A stretch of 64,000 nucleotides of DNA from Acidobacteriota bacterium (lineage in GTDB: Bacteria > Acidobacteriota > Terriglobia > Bryobacterales > Bryobacteraceae): positions 340,625 to 404,624 of the forward strand of contig JACTMJ010000006.1 in the NCBI GenBank assembly GCA_014584705.1. The letters are read 5' to 3'. The notes under the pieces were generated by a model that was given only the letters and a program-made list of their open reading frames with translations, did no database searches and had not been told where the DNA came from. Shown here one piece after another: positions 26,289 through 35,357 of the stretch; positions within the stretch are counted from its first letter, which is position 1, and every line of letters starts with the position of its first letter. The translations under genes were made by a program, and so were the position numbers.

Positions 26289-26675
26289 ATGACAGATGCA
26301 GTGCGCACCATGGCACGGGAAGACCGGAACGTCTCCGGACCGGCGGTTACGTTTTCGATTGCGGACGAATTGAAGCGGCTGCGGGAAGAGCCGGAATGGA
26401 TTTCCGGTACCCGGAATTCGGTAACGGTGGTGAAGACCGCCAATCTGAGCGTGGTGTTGACGGCGGTGAAGAAGGACGCCACGCTCTGCGGGCATGAGGT
26501 GGACGGGCCGATCACGCTGCAGGTGCTTTCGGGCGAGATTGAGTTCGGAGTGGCCGGAGAGCCGCGGACGCTTCGGAGCGGCACCGTGATCGCGCTCAAT
26601 AACGCCGTCCCGCATGACATCAAGGCGCTCGCGGACAGCGAGTTCCTGCTGACGATCGTGCGGGACGTGAAATAG
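26289..26675 (+). CDS. Cupin-domain protein
   Basis: Small cytoplasmic beta-barrel protein of 128 aa. GGAGG at 26279-26283 decides for ATG 26289 over the earlier start. Single cupin domain at about 40-125: LTAVKKDATLCGHEVDGP holds the first His/Glu pair region and GEIEFGV, LRSGTVIALNNAVPHDIKAL the second strand set with His. Not all metal ligands are obvious. Function unknown; it stands alone between intergenic gaps. Confidence 0.72.
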   Translation: MTDAVRTMAREDRNVSGPAVTFSIADELKRLREEPEWISGTRNSVTVVKTANLSVVLTAVKKDATLCGHEVDGPITLQVLSGEIEFGVAGEPRTLRSGTVIALNNAVPHDIKALADSEFLLTIVRDVK

Positions 26676-26744
26676 CGGGGATCGCGCCGCGCTCCCAAGC
26701 CATGCCCACAAAGACACGCCGGTGGCGCGACGCCTGCTGGGCGC

Positions 26745-27149
26745 TTAGGTCGATTTGGGCTTGTCCGCCGCTTCAAGATTGAACGCGACGGCGGCGCGAA
26801 TCAGCGCAGTAAGCCCCGCCTCGTCGATCTCGTCGCCCTCGGCGATATCGATGGCGCGGCGCATGTTCCCATCGAGACTCGAATTGAAGAGGCCCGCCGG
26901 ATCCGGCAGCGAAGCACCCTTGGCGAACGTGAGTTTGATCTTGCTCTTGTAGATCTCTCCGGTGCAGACGATGCCCGCGTGAGACCAGACGGGAGTCTCC
27001 AGCCACTTCATCTCTTCGGAAATCTGCGGGTCCGCCTCATGGACAATTTTGCGAACGCGCGCGAGCAACTTGCCGCGCCAATCGCCGAGCTTGCGGATCT
27101 TCGCGTCAATTGAGGCTGCCGCGGATTCCGCGGGCACGGATTTCTTCAT
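26745..27149 (-). CDS. DUF1801-family protein
   Basis: Soluble protein of 134 aa from ATG 27149 (preceded by GGGGAGGGG). It matches DUF1801: WRGKLLARVRKIVHEADPQI, EEMKWLETPVWSHAGIVCTG, KIKLTFAKGASLPDPAGLFN and the final DEAGLTALIRAAVAFN. The family has a frataxin-like fold (YdhG); no biochemical role is assigned. The frame stays open to 27752 upstream, but that part is a shadow of the opposite strand. Confidence 0.8.
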   Translation of the reverse strand: MKKSVPAESAAASIDAKIRKLGDWRGKLLARVRKIVHEADPQISEEMKWLETPVWSHAGIVCTGEIYKSKIKLTFAKGASLPDPAGLFNSSLDGNMRRAIDIAEGDEIDEAGLTALIRAAVAFNLEAADKPKST

Positions 27150-27405
27150 GGTTCCCCTCCCCCAATAACATAGTAATTGACTTGGCTCGATTGGCCACAA
27201 CGCCGCTCGCGACGATTCGCCGGGCTTCCCGTCGTGGGTTTCGATGACCGCGCCGCACGGGCGGGCCTCACCGGTCCGATTCACCGGCTCGCTCCCTGAT
27301 AAGATGCGGAGGAACAGAATGGGGAACAACCCCGCGAGCCCAGGCCGGGAACCTCTCGGGCAGAGATCCGGCATTGGCGGAAAGCAGAGGCGACGGGGGA
27401 CGGAA

Positions 27406-28299
27406 ATGAAGCGTATGAAGCACGCCAAATGGATTCTGCTTCTGGCTGCTTGCCTGGCGGCAAGCGCCCAAAAGCCTCTCTGGAACGTGAGGGACCACAT
27501 CCCGCTCAGAGAGTTCACCGTGCAGAGCCATCGCGGGGCGGGGGTTCTGTCTCCGGAGAATTCGGTCGAGGCGTTCGACATTGCCTGGCGCTTGCGGACG
27601 GTGCCAGAGGCCGATTTGCGAACGACTTCAGACGGCGTGATCGTGGCATTCCACGACAACGACTTCAAGCGGATTCTCCCGCACGCGGATGCCGCGATGC
27701 AGGCCAAGGGAATCAAGGATCTCACCTGGAAAGAGGTGAGCGCTCTCGACATCGGCTCCTGGAAAGGCGCGGAGTTCGCAAAGCAGCGGGTGGCAAGAAT
27801 GACCGATGTCTACCAGATTCTGGTGCGGCATCCGGATCGTCGCCTCTACATCGACATCAAGAACGTGGACCTCGCGCAACTCGCGCGTGAGAGCCGCGCG
27901 GTTCACAAGCAACTGATTTTGGCCAGCACGGACTACGGAATCATTCGTGAGTGGAAGCGGCTTGCGCCTACCTCGGCAACGCTGCACTGGATGGGCGGCA
28001 CGGAAGAGCAGCTTGCCGCGCGGTTGGCCGCTCTGCGCAAGACCGGGTTCGCGGATATCACGCAATTGCAGATTCACATTCAGGTCAGAGCGGACAGCGT
28101 ATCGCCCAGTGACCGGTTTCTGATCGCCACCGGGGAGGAATTGCGTTCCCACGGCATCCTCTTCCAGGCGCTGCCGATGATGAACAAGGATCCGAAGCTC
28201 TTTCAGCATTTGATGGATCTGGGCGTTGCCAGCTTCGCCACCGACTATCCCGATGTCGTGATGGAAGCCATCCGCGAATACTACAAACAAAAGCCATGA
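27406..28299 (+). CDS. Exported glycerophosphodiester phosphodiesterase
   Basis: Predicted periplasmic or membrane-anchored hydrolase of glycerophosphodiesters, giving a glycerol phosphate and an alcohol. ATG 27406 gives 297 aa. The N-terminus is a signal peptide (KWILLLAACLAASAQ); LAAC at 13-16 also fits a lipobox, so it may be a lipoprotein. The GDPD active site is seen as H42-R43 (QSHRGAGVLSPEN), E51, E68/D70 (PEADLRTTSDG) and H83 (AFHDND). IDIKN and the final FATDYPD also fit the TIM-barrel family. The stop overlaps the next ATG (ATGA), so it is coupled to the AraM-type gene. Confidence 0.84.
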   Translation: MKRMKHAKWILLLAACLAASAQKPLWNVRDHIPLREFTVQSHRGAGVLSPENSVEAFDIAWRLRTVPEADLRTTSDGVIVAFHDNDFKRILPHADAAMQAKGIKDLTWKEVSALDIGSWKGAEFAKQRVARMTDVYQILVRHPDRRLYIDIKNVDLAQLARESRAVHKQLILASTDYGIIREWKRLAPTSATLHWMGGTEEQLAARLAALRKTGFADITQLQIHIQVRADSVSPSDRFLIATGEELRSHGILFQALPMMNKDPKLFQHLMDLGVASFATDYPDVVMEAIREYYKQKP

Positions 28300-29663
28300 G
28301 TTCCTCGAAGCAACCGGGTGATCCCCTCCTGAGCGCCGCACTGGCGGCGGCGCGCGAAACCAAACATTTGCGACTGGGCAAGGGTGCACGGCATGAGACG
28401 GCGGAAGTGTTCGCCAGTCTCTATGGCAGTTCGCCGGCCATCATCATCGCTGATGAGAATACGTTCGCCGTGGCCGGCCGCGACGTTGCCGATTCGCTGC
28501 GCGCCGCGGGGCAAGCGAGCGTTCCGCCGTTGATCCTGGATGGCCCGTCGGCAGGCGCGCCGGTGAAGGCGGAATACGACAACGTTGACCGCGTGCGCGA
28601 AGCGCTCAGCAAGACCGACGCGGTGCCGGTGGCGGTGGGCTCGGGAACAGTCGGCGATCTCACTAAGCTGGCGGCACATCAAACGGAGCGGCCATACATC
28701 GTTGTGGCCACGGCCGCCTCCATGGATGGCTATACGGCTTTCGGCGCGTCGATCACGTTCGAAGGGTCAAAGCAAACCTTTGAATGCCCGGCCGCGCAGG
28801 CCGTGATTGCGGACCTTGACGTAATCGGAGCCGCGCCCGAGGGCATGAACGCTTCAGGCTATGCGGATCTGGTGGCGAAGATTCCGGCCGGCGCGGACTG
28901 GCTGGCAGCGGATGCCGCGGGCGCGGAAAGAGTGAACACGGCAGTCTGGAACACCGTGCAGCAGCGTCTGCGCCAATGGTGCGCCAATCCGAAGGGCATC
29001 GCGCGCCGCGATCCTGAAGCGGTGGAAGGGCTCATCACCGGATTGCTGATGACCGGCTTCGCGATGCAGGCAGCGCGTTCCAGCCGGCCGGCGTCGGGCG
29101 CGGAACACCAGTTCAGCCATTTGTGGGACATGGAGCACCATACGCACCACGGCACCGCCCCTTCGCACGGCTTCAAAGTGGGGATCGGATCGCTGGCATC
29201 GACGGCGCTGTATGAGGCGCTGCTCGCGGAGCCGGATGGCGGCTTCGACGTGCGGGAAGCCTTGGACGCCTGGCCGGGTGCGGACGAGATGGAAAAGGAA
29301 ATCGAGGAGTTGTTCCGTAGCGAGGAACTCGCGGTGACGGCGCGGCGGGAGAGCCGCGCGAAGTACCCGGCACGAGAGCAATTGCAGGAGGAACTCACGG
29401 CGCTGAAGGCTGCCTGGCCGGCACTTGCGAAACAACTACGGAAGCAACTGCTTCCCTATGGCACACTTCGCGAAATGCTCGCCGCGGCGGGCGCGCCCAC
29501 CGACAGCCGCGAGATTGGCATCAGCCCGGAGAGGCTCGCGCTCAGTTGCCGCAAGGCATATCACATTCGGAGGCGATATACGGTGCTCGATCTCGCCCGG
29601 CGTACCAGCAGGTTTGACGAGGCAGTTGCGGGAATGGCCGCGCGGACAGGCGTCACAAGATGA
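28296..29663 (+). CDS. AraM/EgsA-type sn-glycerol-1-phosphate dehydrogenase
   Basis: Predicted NAD(P)-dependent, metal-dependent polyol-phosphate dehydrogenase, 455 aa. In Bacillus subtilis AraM and archaeal G1PDH this family interconverts sn-glycerol-1-phosphate and dihydroxyacetone phosphate. The nucleotide site VAVGSGTVGDLTKL (113-126), VVATAASMDGYTA, and candidate metal ligands D191 (GYADLVAK), H271 (GAEHQFSH) and H291 (APSHGFKVG) are present. It overlaps the upstream GDPD and the downstream HAD gene by four bases each. The neighbouring AraL-like phosphatase repeats the araL-araM pairing of B. subtilis. Substrate could be another polyol phosphate. Confidence 0.87.
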   Translation: MSSSKQPGDPLLSAALAAARETKHLRLGKGARHETAEVFASLYGSSPAIIIADENTFAVAGRDVADSLRAAGQASVPPLILDGPSAGAPVKAEYDNVDRVREALSKTDAVPVAVGSGTVGDLTKLAAHQTERPYIVVATAASMDGYTAFGASITFEGSKQTFECPAAQAVIADLDVIGAAPEGMNASGYADLVAKIPAGADWLAADAAGAERVNTAVWNTVQQRLRQWCANPKGIARRDPEAVEGLITGLLMTGFAMQAARSSRPASGAEHQFSHLWDMEHHTHHGTAPSHGFKVGIGSLASTALYEALLAEPDGGFDVREALDAWPGADEMEKEIEELFRSEELAVTARRESRAKYPAREQLQEELTALKAAWPALAKQLRKQLLPYGTLREMLAAAGAPTDSREIGISPERLALSCRKAYHIRRRYTVLDLARRTSRFDEAVAGMAARTGVTR

Positions 29664-30466
29664 TTCGGGCACTGGCGGGCGTGCGGCATGCCGTTCTTGA
29701 CCTGGACGGCACGGTCTATAAAGGCTCCACTCTGTTCCCGTGGACTCTGGGCTTTCTGGAGCAGTTGGGGCAGGCTGGGGTCGGCCATACGTTTCTCACC
29801 AACAACACCTCGCATAGCAGGGACGATTACGTCGCGCGGCTGCGCGGAATGGGCATTCCCGCGAGCGCGGATGAGATCTACACCGCGGCCGACGCCACGA
29901 TCGACTATCTGCGGCGGGAATTGCCCGATATCGCGCGCATCGCCCTGTTGGGGACTCCCTCGCTTGCGGAGCAGTTCGGGCAGGAGGGCTATCACATCGA
30001 TTTCGAATCGCCACAGGCCGTGGTGGTGGGTTTCGATACGACTCTCGGCTATGCGCGCCTGTGCCGTGCCGCCTGGTGGATCTCGCAAGGGCTTCCCTAC
30101 ATCGCAACTCATCCGGATCTGGTGTGCCCGACGGACGAGCCGACCGTCCTGGTGGATTGCGGCGCGATCTGCGCGGCGTTGAACGCCGCCACGGGGCGGA
30201 CTCCCGTGGTGCTCGGCAAACCCGAGCCGAGAATTCTCGAGGGCATCGCGCGAAAGCACGGTATCAGGACGGACGCGATTGCAATGGTGGGGGATCGCCT
30301 GTACACGGATGTGATGCTGGCGCATCGCGCGGGCGCGGTCTCCGTGCTGGTGCTCTCCGGCGAAGCCACGCGAGAGGAGGCCGAGGCGTTCGAACCACCA
30401 CCCGATCTCATCGTGGCGCATGTGGGCGAACTCGGCGATGCGTTCCTCTCTGCAATGCAGACATGA
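29660..30466 (+). CDS. HAD phosphatase of the NagD/AraL type
   Basis: Cytoplasmic sugar- or polyol-phosphate phosphatase, 268 aa, HAD subfamily IIA. Motif I VLDLDGTVYKG (about 13-23), motif II FLTNNTSHS, a large C2-type cap (about 60-175), motif III Lys in VVLGKPEPRI and motif IV AMVGDRLYTDVMLA. Such enzymes (NagD, AraL, PGP) often remove unwanted phosphorylated intermediates. Its ATG overlaps the AraM-type stop, and a polyol permease follows after 62 bases, which suggests a role in polyol phosphate handling. Confidence 0.86.
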   Translation: MIRALAGVRHAVLDLDGTVYKGSTLFPWTLGFLEQLGQAGVGHTFLTNNTSHSRDDYVARLRGMGIPASADEIYTAADATIDYLRRELPDIARIALLGTPSLAEQFGQEGYHIDFESPQAVVVGFDTTLGYARLCRAAWWISQGLPYIATHPDLVCPTDEPTVLVDCGAICAALNAATGRTPVVLGKPEPRILEGIARKHGIRTDAIAMVGDRLYTDVMLAHRAGAVSVLVLSGEATREEAEAFEPPPDLIVAHVGELGDAFLSAMQT

Positions 30467-30528
30467 GCGTGGGGTTCCGGACTTAGGCGCGGGGTGATTC
30501 CAGGACTGCAGCGAACTAAAGAGGCAAT

Positions 30529-31797
30529 ATGTCACAACTCATCGGCAAGCTCGGAATGTACCCTCCGCTCGCGTGGGGGTATCTAGGGCTGTTGTTGTTT
30601 ATGATCGGCGACGGCGTGGAATCGGGATATCTCTCCCCGTACCTGGTGCAGCACGGAATTTCTGAGCCAGGGGTAGCGCTGATCTTCACGGTGTACGGCG
30701 TGACAGCCGCCATCGCCGCCTGGTTTTCCGGTGCGCTGTGCGACCTCTGGGGACCGAAGCGCGTGATGTGGCTGGGGCTGGGGATTTGGGCCGTGTTCGA
30801 GGTGGCGTTCCTGCTGCTTGGCATTGCGCGCACGGACTATTGGAGCATTGTGACAACGTACGCGCTGCGGGGGTTTGGATACCCGCTCTTCTCTTTTGGA
30901 TTTCTCGTGTGGATTGCAGCGGCGACTCCGGCACGGCAACTGGGAACCGCGGTGGGCTGGTTCTGGTTTGCCTTCACGGGCGGGCTGCCCACACTCGGAT
31001 CTCTGCTGGCGAGTTTCACCGTACCCGTGATCGGCTCCTACGCGACGCTCTGGCTCTCGCTCGGATTAGTGCTCGCGGGCGGGCTGGTGGCCATTCTGGG
31101 AACACACGAAGCGACGGGACTCCGGCCCCTGGCTTCCGAGGGGGTGCCCGTCATCCGCACGCTGCTTTCCAGCGTCACAATCGCGTGGAAGCGGCCGAAA
31201 ATTGGCGTGGGTGGTATCGTGCGCATGATCAACACCGCGCCGCAATTCGGATTTCTGGTTTTCCTTCCGCTTTACTTCACCAAGACGGTTGGCTTTGAAC
31301 TCGCGGAATGGCTGCGGCTGCTAAGCGCGATGTTCCTGAGCAATATCGTATGGAATCTGCTGTTCGGCTTCATCGGGGACCGGCTCGGTTGGCGGCGCAC
31401 GGTGGCCTTTTGCGGAGGAGTGGGGTCAGCGATCACGACTCTGGCGCTCTACTACACACCGGAATGGTTCGGCGCGCACTACCCCCTCTGCGTGCTGGCG
31501 GCCGTTTGCTATGGAGCGACGCTCGCGGGCTATGTGCCGCTTTCCGCGCTAATGCCTTCGCTCGCTCCGGAGCAGCGGGGTGCGGCGATGTCGATCCTCA
31601 ATTTGGGCGCTGGAGCCAGCGTCTGGGTTGGTCCCGCGATCGCCGGCTTGTTTCTTCCGCGCTTCGGAGTGGGCGGTGTGATGTGGATCTTCGCGGTGCT
31701 CTATCTGCTGAGCGCGGCGCTCACCCTTTTGCTGAAACTGCCCTCGGAAGAGCAGGCGGCGATAACGGAGGCGGCTGGAATGCAGCAGGGCGGCTGA
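30529..31797 (+). CDS. MFS transporter of the polyol permease (RbtT/DalT-like) family
   Basis: Twelve-span inner-membrane transporter, 422 aa. The sequence resembles ribitol and D-arabinitol permeases as I remember them: WGYLGLLLFMIGDGVESGYL at the start, FTVYGVTAAIAAWFSG, LRGFGYPLFSFGF, TAVGWFWF and the late AAMSILNLGAGASVWVGPAI. AAAGAGG-type ribosome site (AAAGAGG, 30518-30524) precedes ATG 30529. It is the fourth gene of the GDPD-AraM-HAD group, so the imported compound is probably a polyol or glycerol derivative. Exact substrate unknown. Confidence 0.78.
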   Translation: MSQLIGKLGMYPPLAWGYLGLLLFMIGDGVESGYLSPYLVQHGISEPGVALIFTVYGVTAAIAAWFSGALCDLWGPKRVMWLGLGIWAVFEVAFLLLGIARTDYWSIVTTYALRGFGYPLFSFGFLVWIAAATPARQLGTAVGWFWFAFTGGLPTLGSLLASFTVPVIGSYATLWLSLGLVLAGGLVAILGTHEATGLRPLASEGVPVIRTLLSSVTIAWKRPKIGVGGIVRMINTAPQFGFLVFLPLYFTKTVGFELAEWLRLLSAMFLSNIVWNLLFGFIGDRLGWRRTVAFCGGVGSAITTLALYYTPEWFGAHYPLCVLAAVCYGATLAGYVPLSALMPSLAPEQRGAAMSILNLGAGASVWVGPAIAGLFLPRFGVGGVMWIFAVLYLLSAALTLLLKLPSEEQAAITEAAGMQQGG

Positions 31798-31807
31798 GCC
31801 GCGGCAC

Positions 31808-33364
31808 TCAGTGCAGGGTGGCCTTCTCCGCCCCCAATCCGGTATTGGCGCGCACGAGTAGCTCCGTGTACTTCTCTTCCGACTGCGGATCCCGGACCGC
31901 CAAAGTGCCAATGATCGCGGCAAGGAATCCAACGGGAATGCTCACAATGCCTGGATTCTCCAGCGGGAAGACGGCGGCCGCACCCATGAAACTGGGGCTG
32001 AGCGCAATCAACCCGATGCTGCTGATGAGGCCGGCGGCCATCCCGCAAACAGCACCCCCGGTGTGAAACCGCTTCCAAAAGAGCGACAGCAAAATCACGG
32101 GCAGATTGGCGGATGCGGCTACCGCGAAGGCCAGCCCAACCAGGAAGGCAACGTTGGCGGAAGGACCCACGAGGATGGCCACACCCACCGCTCCCAGACC
32201 GAGCGCAACCGCCGTCAACCGGGCGACAGCCACTTCCTCTCGCGGGGATGTGGACTTGCCGGCTCGCAGAACATTTGAATAAAAGTCGTGCGCTACGGAG
32301 GTGGAAGCGCTGATGGTGAGCCCGGCCACCACCGCCAGAATCGTCGCGAACGTGACGGCGGCGATGAAAGCCAGGAAAAGGTCTCCGCCCAGGCGGAAGG
32401 CGAGCAGCGGAGCGCTCATGTTGATGCCGCCGTTAGCCGCAATGAAATCCCGGCCCACGAGCAGTGCTGCGCCGATGCCGAGGAACGTGGTGAGCACATA
32501 GAAAACACCGATAATCGCCATCGCCCAAACCACGCTCTTGCGCGCGGTGGGGGCATCGGGAACGGTGTAAAAGCGTACCAGAATGTGCGGCAATCCGGCG
32601 GTGCCGAGGATGAGCGCGAGCGAGAGAGAGATCAGATTGAGCGGCCCATACGGCGGCTTGTAGTAGAGACCCGGCTGCAGGAAATCCCGCACCACCGGAA
32701 CGCCGTTCTCGGTATAGCCCACGCGGGTGGCGGCGTCGAAGAACGCGCCGAAGTTGTATCCATATCCCGCGAGCACCAGCGTGGTGAGCAGGATAACGCC
32801 GGCCATCAGCAGGATCGCTTTGACAATCTGCACCCAGGTGGTGGCGAGCATGCCTCCAAACACAACGTAGACGATCATCAAGAGGCCTACCGCCGAGACT
32901 GAGAGGCTGTAGTCCATGCCGATGTCCTTCATCAACAGGCTGACCATCGCACCGGCCCCCACCATCTGGGCAATCATGTAGAAGCCGCTGATGGTGAGCG
33001 TGCTAAGCGCCGCCATCGCGCGCACCGGGCGCGGGCGCAGACGGTAAGCAAGCACGTCCGCCATAGTGTACTTTCCCGAATTGCGCAGCGGTTCCGCCAC
33101 GATGAGGAGCACAGTGAGATACGCCACCAGGAAGCCGACCGAATACATGAAGCCGTCATAGCCGTAGTAGGCGATCAGGCCGGTGATGCCCAGAAACGAA
33201 GCCGCGCTCATGTAGTCTCCCGCAACGGCGAGGCCGTTCTGCCAGGCGGTAATGTTCCTCCCGGCGGCGAAGAAACTGGCGGCGCCGCTCGACTTACGGG
33301 ATGCCCAGGCGGTGATGCCGAGGGTGGCCACAATAAAGCCAAGGGTCATCAGAATGGCGGTCAT
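31808..33364 (-). CDS. actP: Cation/acetate symporter ActP-like
   Basis: Sodium:solute symporter family transporter of 518 aa, importing acetate or similar small carboxylates. About 13 membrane segments; family motifs include [20 protein letters not shown] near residue 31-50, [38 protein letters not shown] and [13 protein letters not shown]. It overlaps its DUF485 partner by four bases (33361-33364), the same arrangement as yjcH-actP in enterics. Convergent with the polyol permease, only 10 bases apart. Confidence 0.9.
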   Translation of the reverse strand: MTAILMTLGFIVATLGITAWASRKSSGAASFFAAGRNITAWQNGLAVAGDYMSAASFLGITGLIAYYGYDGFMYSVGFLVAYLTVLLIVAEPLRNSGKYTMADVLAYRLRPRPVRAMAALSTLTISGFYMIAQMVGAGAMVSLLMKDIGMDYSLSVSAVGLLMIVYVVFGGMLATTWVQIVKAILLMAGVILLTTLVLAGYGYNFGAFFDAATRVGYTENGVPVVRDFLQPGLYYKPPYGPLNLISLSLALILGTAGLPHILVRFYTVPDAPTARKSVVWAMAIIGVFYVLTTFLGIGAALLVGRDFIAANGGINMSAPLLAFRLGGDLFLAFIAAVTFATILAVVAGLTISASTSVAHDFYSNVLRAGKSTSPREEVAVARLTAVALGLGAVGVAILVGPSANVAFLVGLAFAVAASANLPVILLSLFWKRFHTGGAVCGMAAGLISSIGLIALSPSFMGAAAVFPLENPGIVSIPVGFLAAIIGTLAVRDPQSEEKYTELLVRANTGLGAEKATLH

Positions 33365-33747
33365 TCGGCGGCGTTCTCCTCGGAAGCGTTCAGACCGGAC
33401 TGATGCCGGGCAAGGATGGCGGCTGCGTCCCGATCAAAGCGGGAGGAGGCCCTCAGATAGAGCGCGGCGACAATCCACGCCATCGGGAACTGTGAGAGTG
33501 CGAATACGTAGGCAAGGCTGAACTGGCCGACGACCTTGCGGCTCATCAGGTCCGGAAAATAGCCGGAGAAAATCGGGAGCGCAAAGTAGTATCCGAGAAA
33601 AAAGAGTGTCGCGGCAACGATGGAGCGGGACTTGGCGCGAAGCAGCGCCTGAAAATCCGCACCCGCGGCGATCCGGTCCCAACGGCTGGGGGATAGGGAG
33701 GAGCCGCGTGCGTTCTCCGCGGCATCGGGCAAGGGTGTAGCGATCAT
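33361..33747 (-). CDS. DUF485 membrane protein (YjcH-like)
   Basis: Small inner-membrane partner of ActP, 128 aa from ATG 33747 (TTG 33774 is an alternative). Two membrane helices (about 44-62 and 78-98) with the DUF485 features [20 protein letters not shown] and [20 protein letters not shown]. Its stop overlaps the actP ATG. The role of this partner is not established. Confidence 0.84.
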   Translation of the reverse strand: MIATPLPDAAENARGSSLSPSRWDRIAAGADFQALLRAKSRSIVAATLFFLGYYFALPIFSGYFPDLMSRKVVGQFSLAYVFALSQFPMAWIVAALYLRASSRFDRDAAAILARHQSGLNASEENAAE

Positions 33748-33832
33748 AGTTGCAATTCGTCCAGGGTCAAGCAATTGTGCAAGGGTAACACAGGCGGATG
33801 GGATCTCGTCGCGTGGTACGCGCTTTCCAGAG

Positions 33833-35269
33833 TTAATCAGCGCCGAGATGCCGGTTCAGCGCGCGCTGCTCAAGAGCATCCACGGCCTCAGGATTCGGCG
33901 CGGGGGTGACGGGAAGACTTCGGGAAAGCACCGGGCCGCGCCGTTCCCGGAACGTGATTAACGCGCCCGCGAGAACGGAGATTCCGTTCGTGAAGTGATA
34001 GAGAAATTGAAAGGGCAGCGTGGCCATCAGGAATGCGACGCCGCGCTCGCGCGCAAAAAACGCGTAGTAAGCCTGGTTGAGGCCGAGCAGGAGCAGCGCA
34101 AGACATGCAGCCGCGAGGATCTCCGGCTCGCGGGGCAGATCGAGAACGAGCGCGGCCAGCAAGACGCCGAAATAGGCGGAATAGCAGAAGTCCTCAAGGC
34201 GAGAGCGCCGGTTCTCCGGTCTTCGGCGGAAGAAGACCGCGAGCACTACTCCTAATGAGAGGCAGACAGCAAAAAACGTAAGGCCGTTCAGGACGGCGAG
34301 GCCCAAAGCGACCGCAACCGTGAAGAACGGACCCAGCCATCGCAAGACCCTTGCGCCCGCGGCGGGCGGCTCCATCCACCAGGCATGCAACAGAATCAGC
34401 ACGAACAGAAGCATCCCCATCAGGCTGGCGACGGGGAGCCGGATGGCGGCGAACGCGAAAGCCAGCACCATCAACCAGGCCACCGCCGTGCTGATGCGCT
34501 GGGCGATCGAGACATTGAGATCGTTGGGGACAATGCCGGTGCGCAGAATCAGGCGGGTCCAGGGGATGCCTCGATACAGAAGGTCTGTTTTCCAGGTGCT
34601 CCAGGCGGTCCAGCGTTTCGCGTGCGTGCAGAGGATCGCCGGATCGAGCAAGATGCGAAATCCATGCTGGCGAAGACGGTAGCCGAGTTCGATGTCCTCG
34701 ATCGTAGCGCCGCGATAGGCGTGGTCAAACCCACCGACCTGTTGGAATACGTCCTTGCGGATGGCACCGCAGCCGGCCCAGAAGGTTTGTGCTTCGGCCG
34801 CGCCGTGCTGGTGAACGAAGTGATGGGAGAGGTTCTTCCATTGGGAAACGAAGTTGGGGGCGGTTGGCCGCGTGTCGTAAGAACCGAAGACGGCATCCAC
34901 CTCCAGCCGCTCTTCAAGGATGCGAACGATGCGGGCGATAGTGCCCTCCCGCTCCGGCGTGCCAGGGTGAACGCAGACATCGGAATCAAGGAAGAGGAGC
35001 ACCGTGCCTGTTGCCTCTTCCGCGCCGATGCCGCGCGCAACCGCAGGTCCGCATCGCCCCCTCGTGGAGAGGACGGTGACGCCGAATTCCTCGGCAATCC
35101 GGGCGCTGGCGTCCGTGGAACCGTCATCAACGACGATGATCTGGCCGGGACGGCACGAAGAGTCCCGCAAGGAGCGGAGCGTATCGCCCAGAGTTGCGGC
35201 CCCGTTGTAGACGGGAACGATCACTGATACGGAAAGAGCGTTCAAAGGTGATGGCCGTGGCGCTCCCAT
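33833..35269 (-). CDS. Membrane-associated GT2 glycosyltransferase
   Basis: Probable surface-glycan glycosyltransferase, 478 aa. The GT-A domain (about 12-240) has VIVPVYNGAATLGDTLRSL, VVDDGSTDAS, the DXD-like LFLDSDVCVH and the acceptor-side GGFDHAYRGATIEDIELGYRL (partly quoted: GATIEDIELGYRL). A C-terminal membrane region follows with about six helices (250-420). No adjacent polysaccharide cluster; the FAD oxidoreductase is 88 bases upstream on the same strand and may share a transcript. Confidence 0.86.
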   Translation of the reverse strand: MGAPRPSPLNALSVSVIVPVYNGAATLGDTLRSLRDSSCRPGQIIVVDDGSTDASARIAEEFGVTVLSTRGRCGPAVARGIGAEEATGTVLLFLDSDVCVHPGTPEREGTIARIVRILEERLEVDAVFGSYDTRPTAPNFVSQWKNLSHHFVHQHGAAEAQTFWAGCGAIRKDVFQQVGGFDHAYRGATIEDIELGYRLRQHGFRILLDPAILCTHAKRWTAWSTWKTDLLYRGIPWTRLILRTGIVPNDLNVSIAQRISTAVAWLMVLAFAFAAIRLPVASLMGMLLFVLILLHAWWMEPPAAGARVLRWLGPFFTVAVALGLAVLNGLTFFAVCLSLGVVLAVFFRRRPENRRSRLEDFCYSAYFGVLLAALVLDLPREPEILAAACLALLLLGLNQAYYAFFARERGVAFLMATLPFQFLYHFTNGISVLAGALITFRERRGPVLSRSLPVTPAPNPEAVDALEQRALNRHLGAD

Positions 35270-35357
35270 GCTGTCCGATCCTGAATACCAATCTGCGCGG
35301 CTAAGAGAAGCTTACCATCGCCAACGCGCTTATCGGCGAGCACAGTGCCATTTCGTT

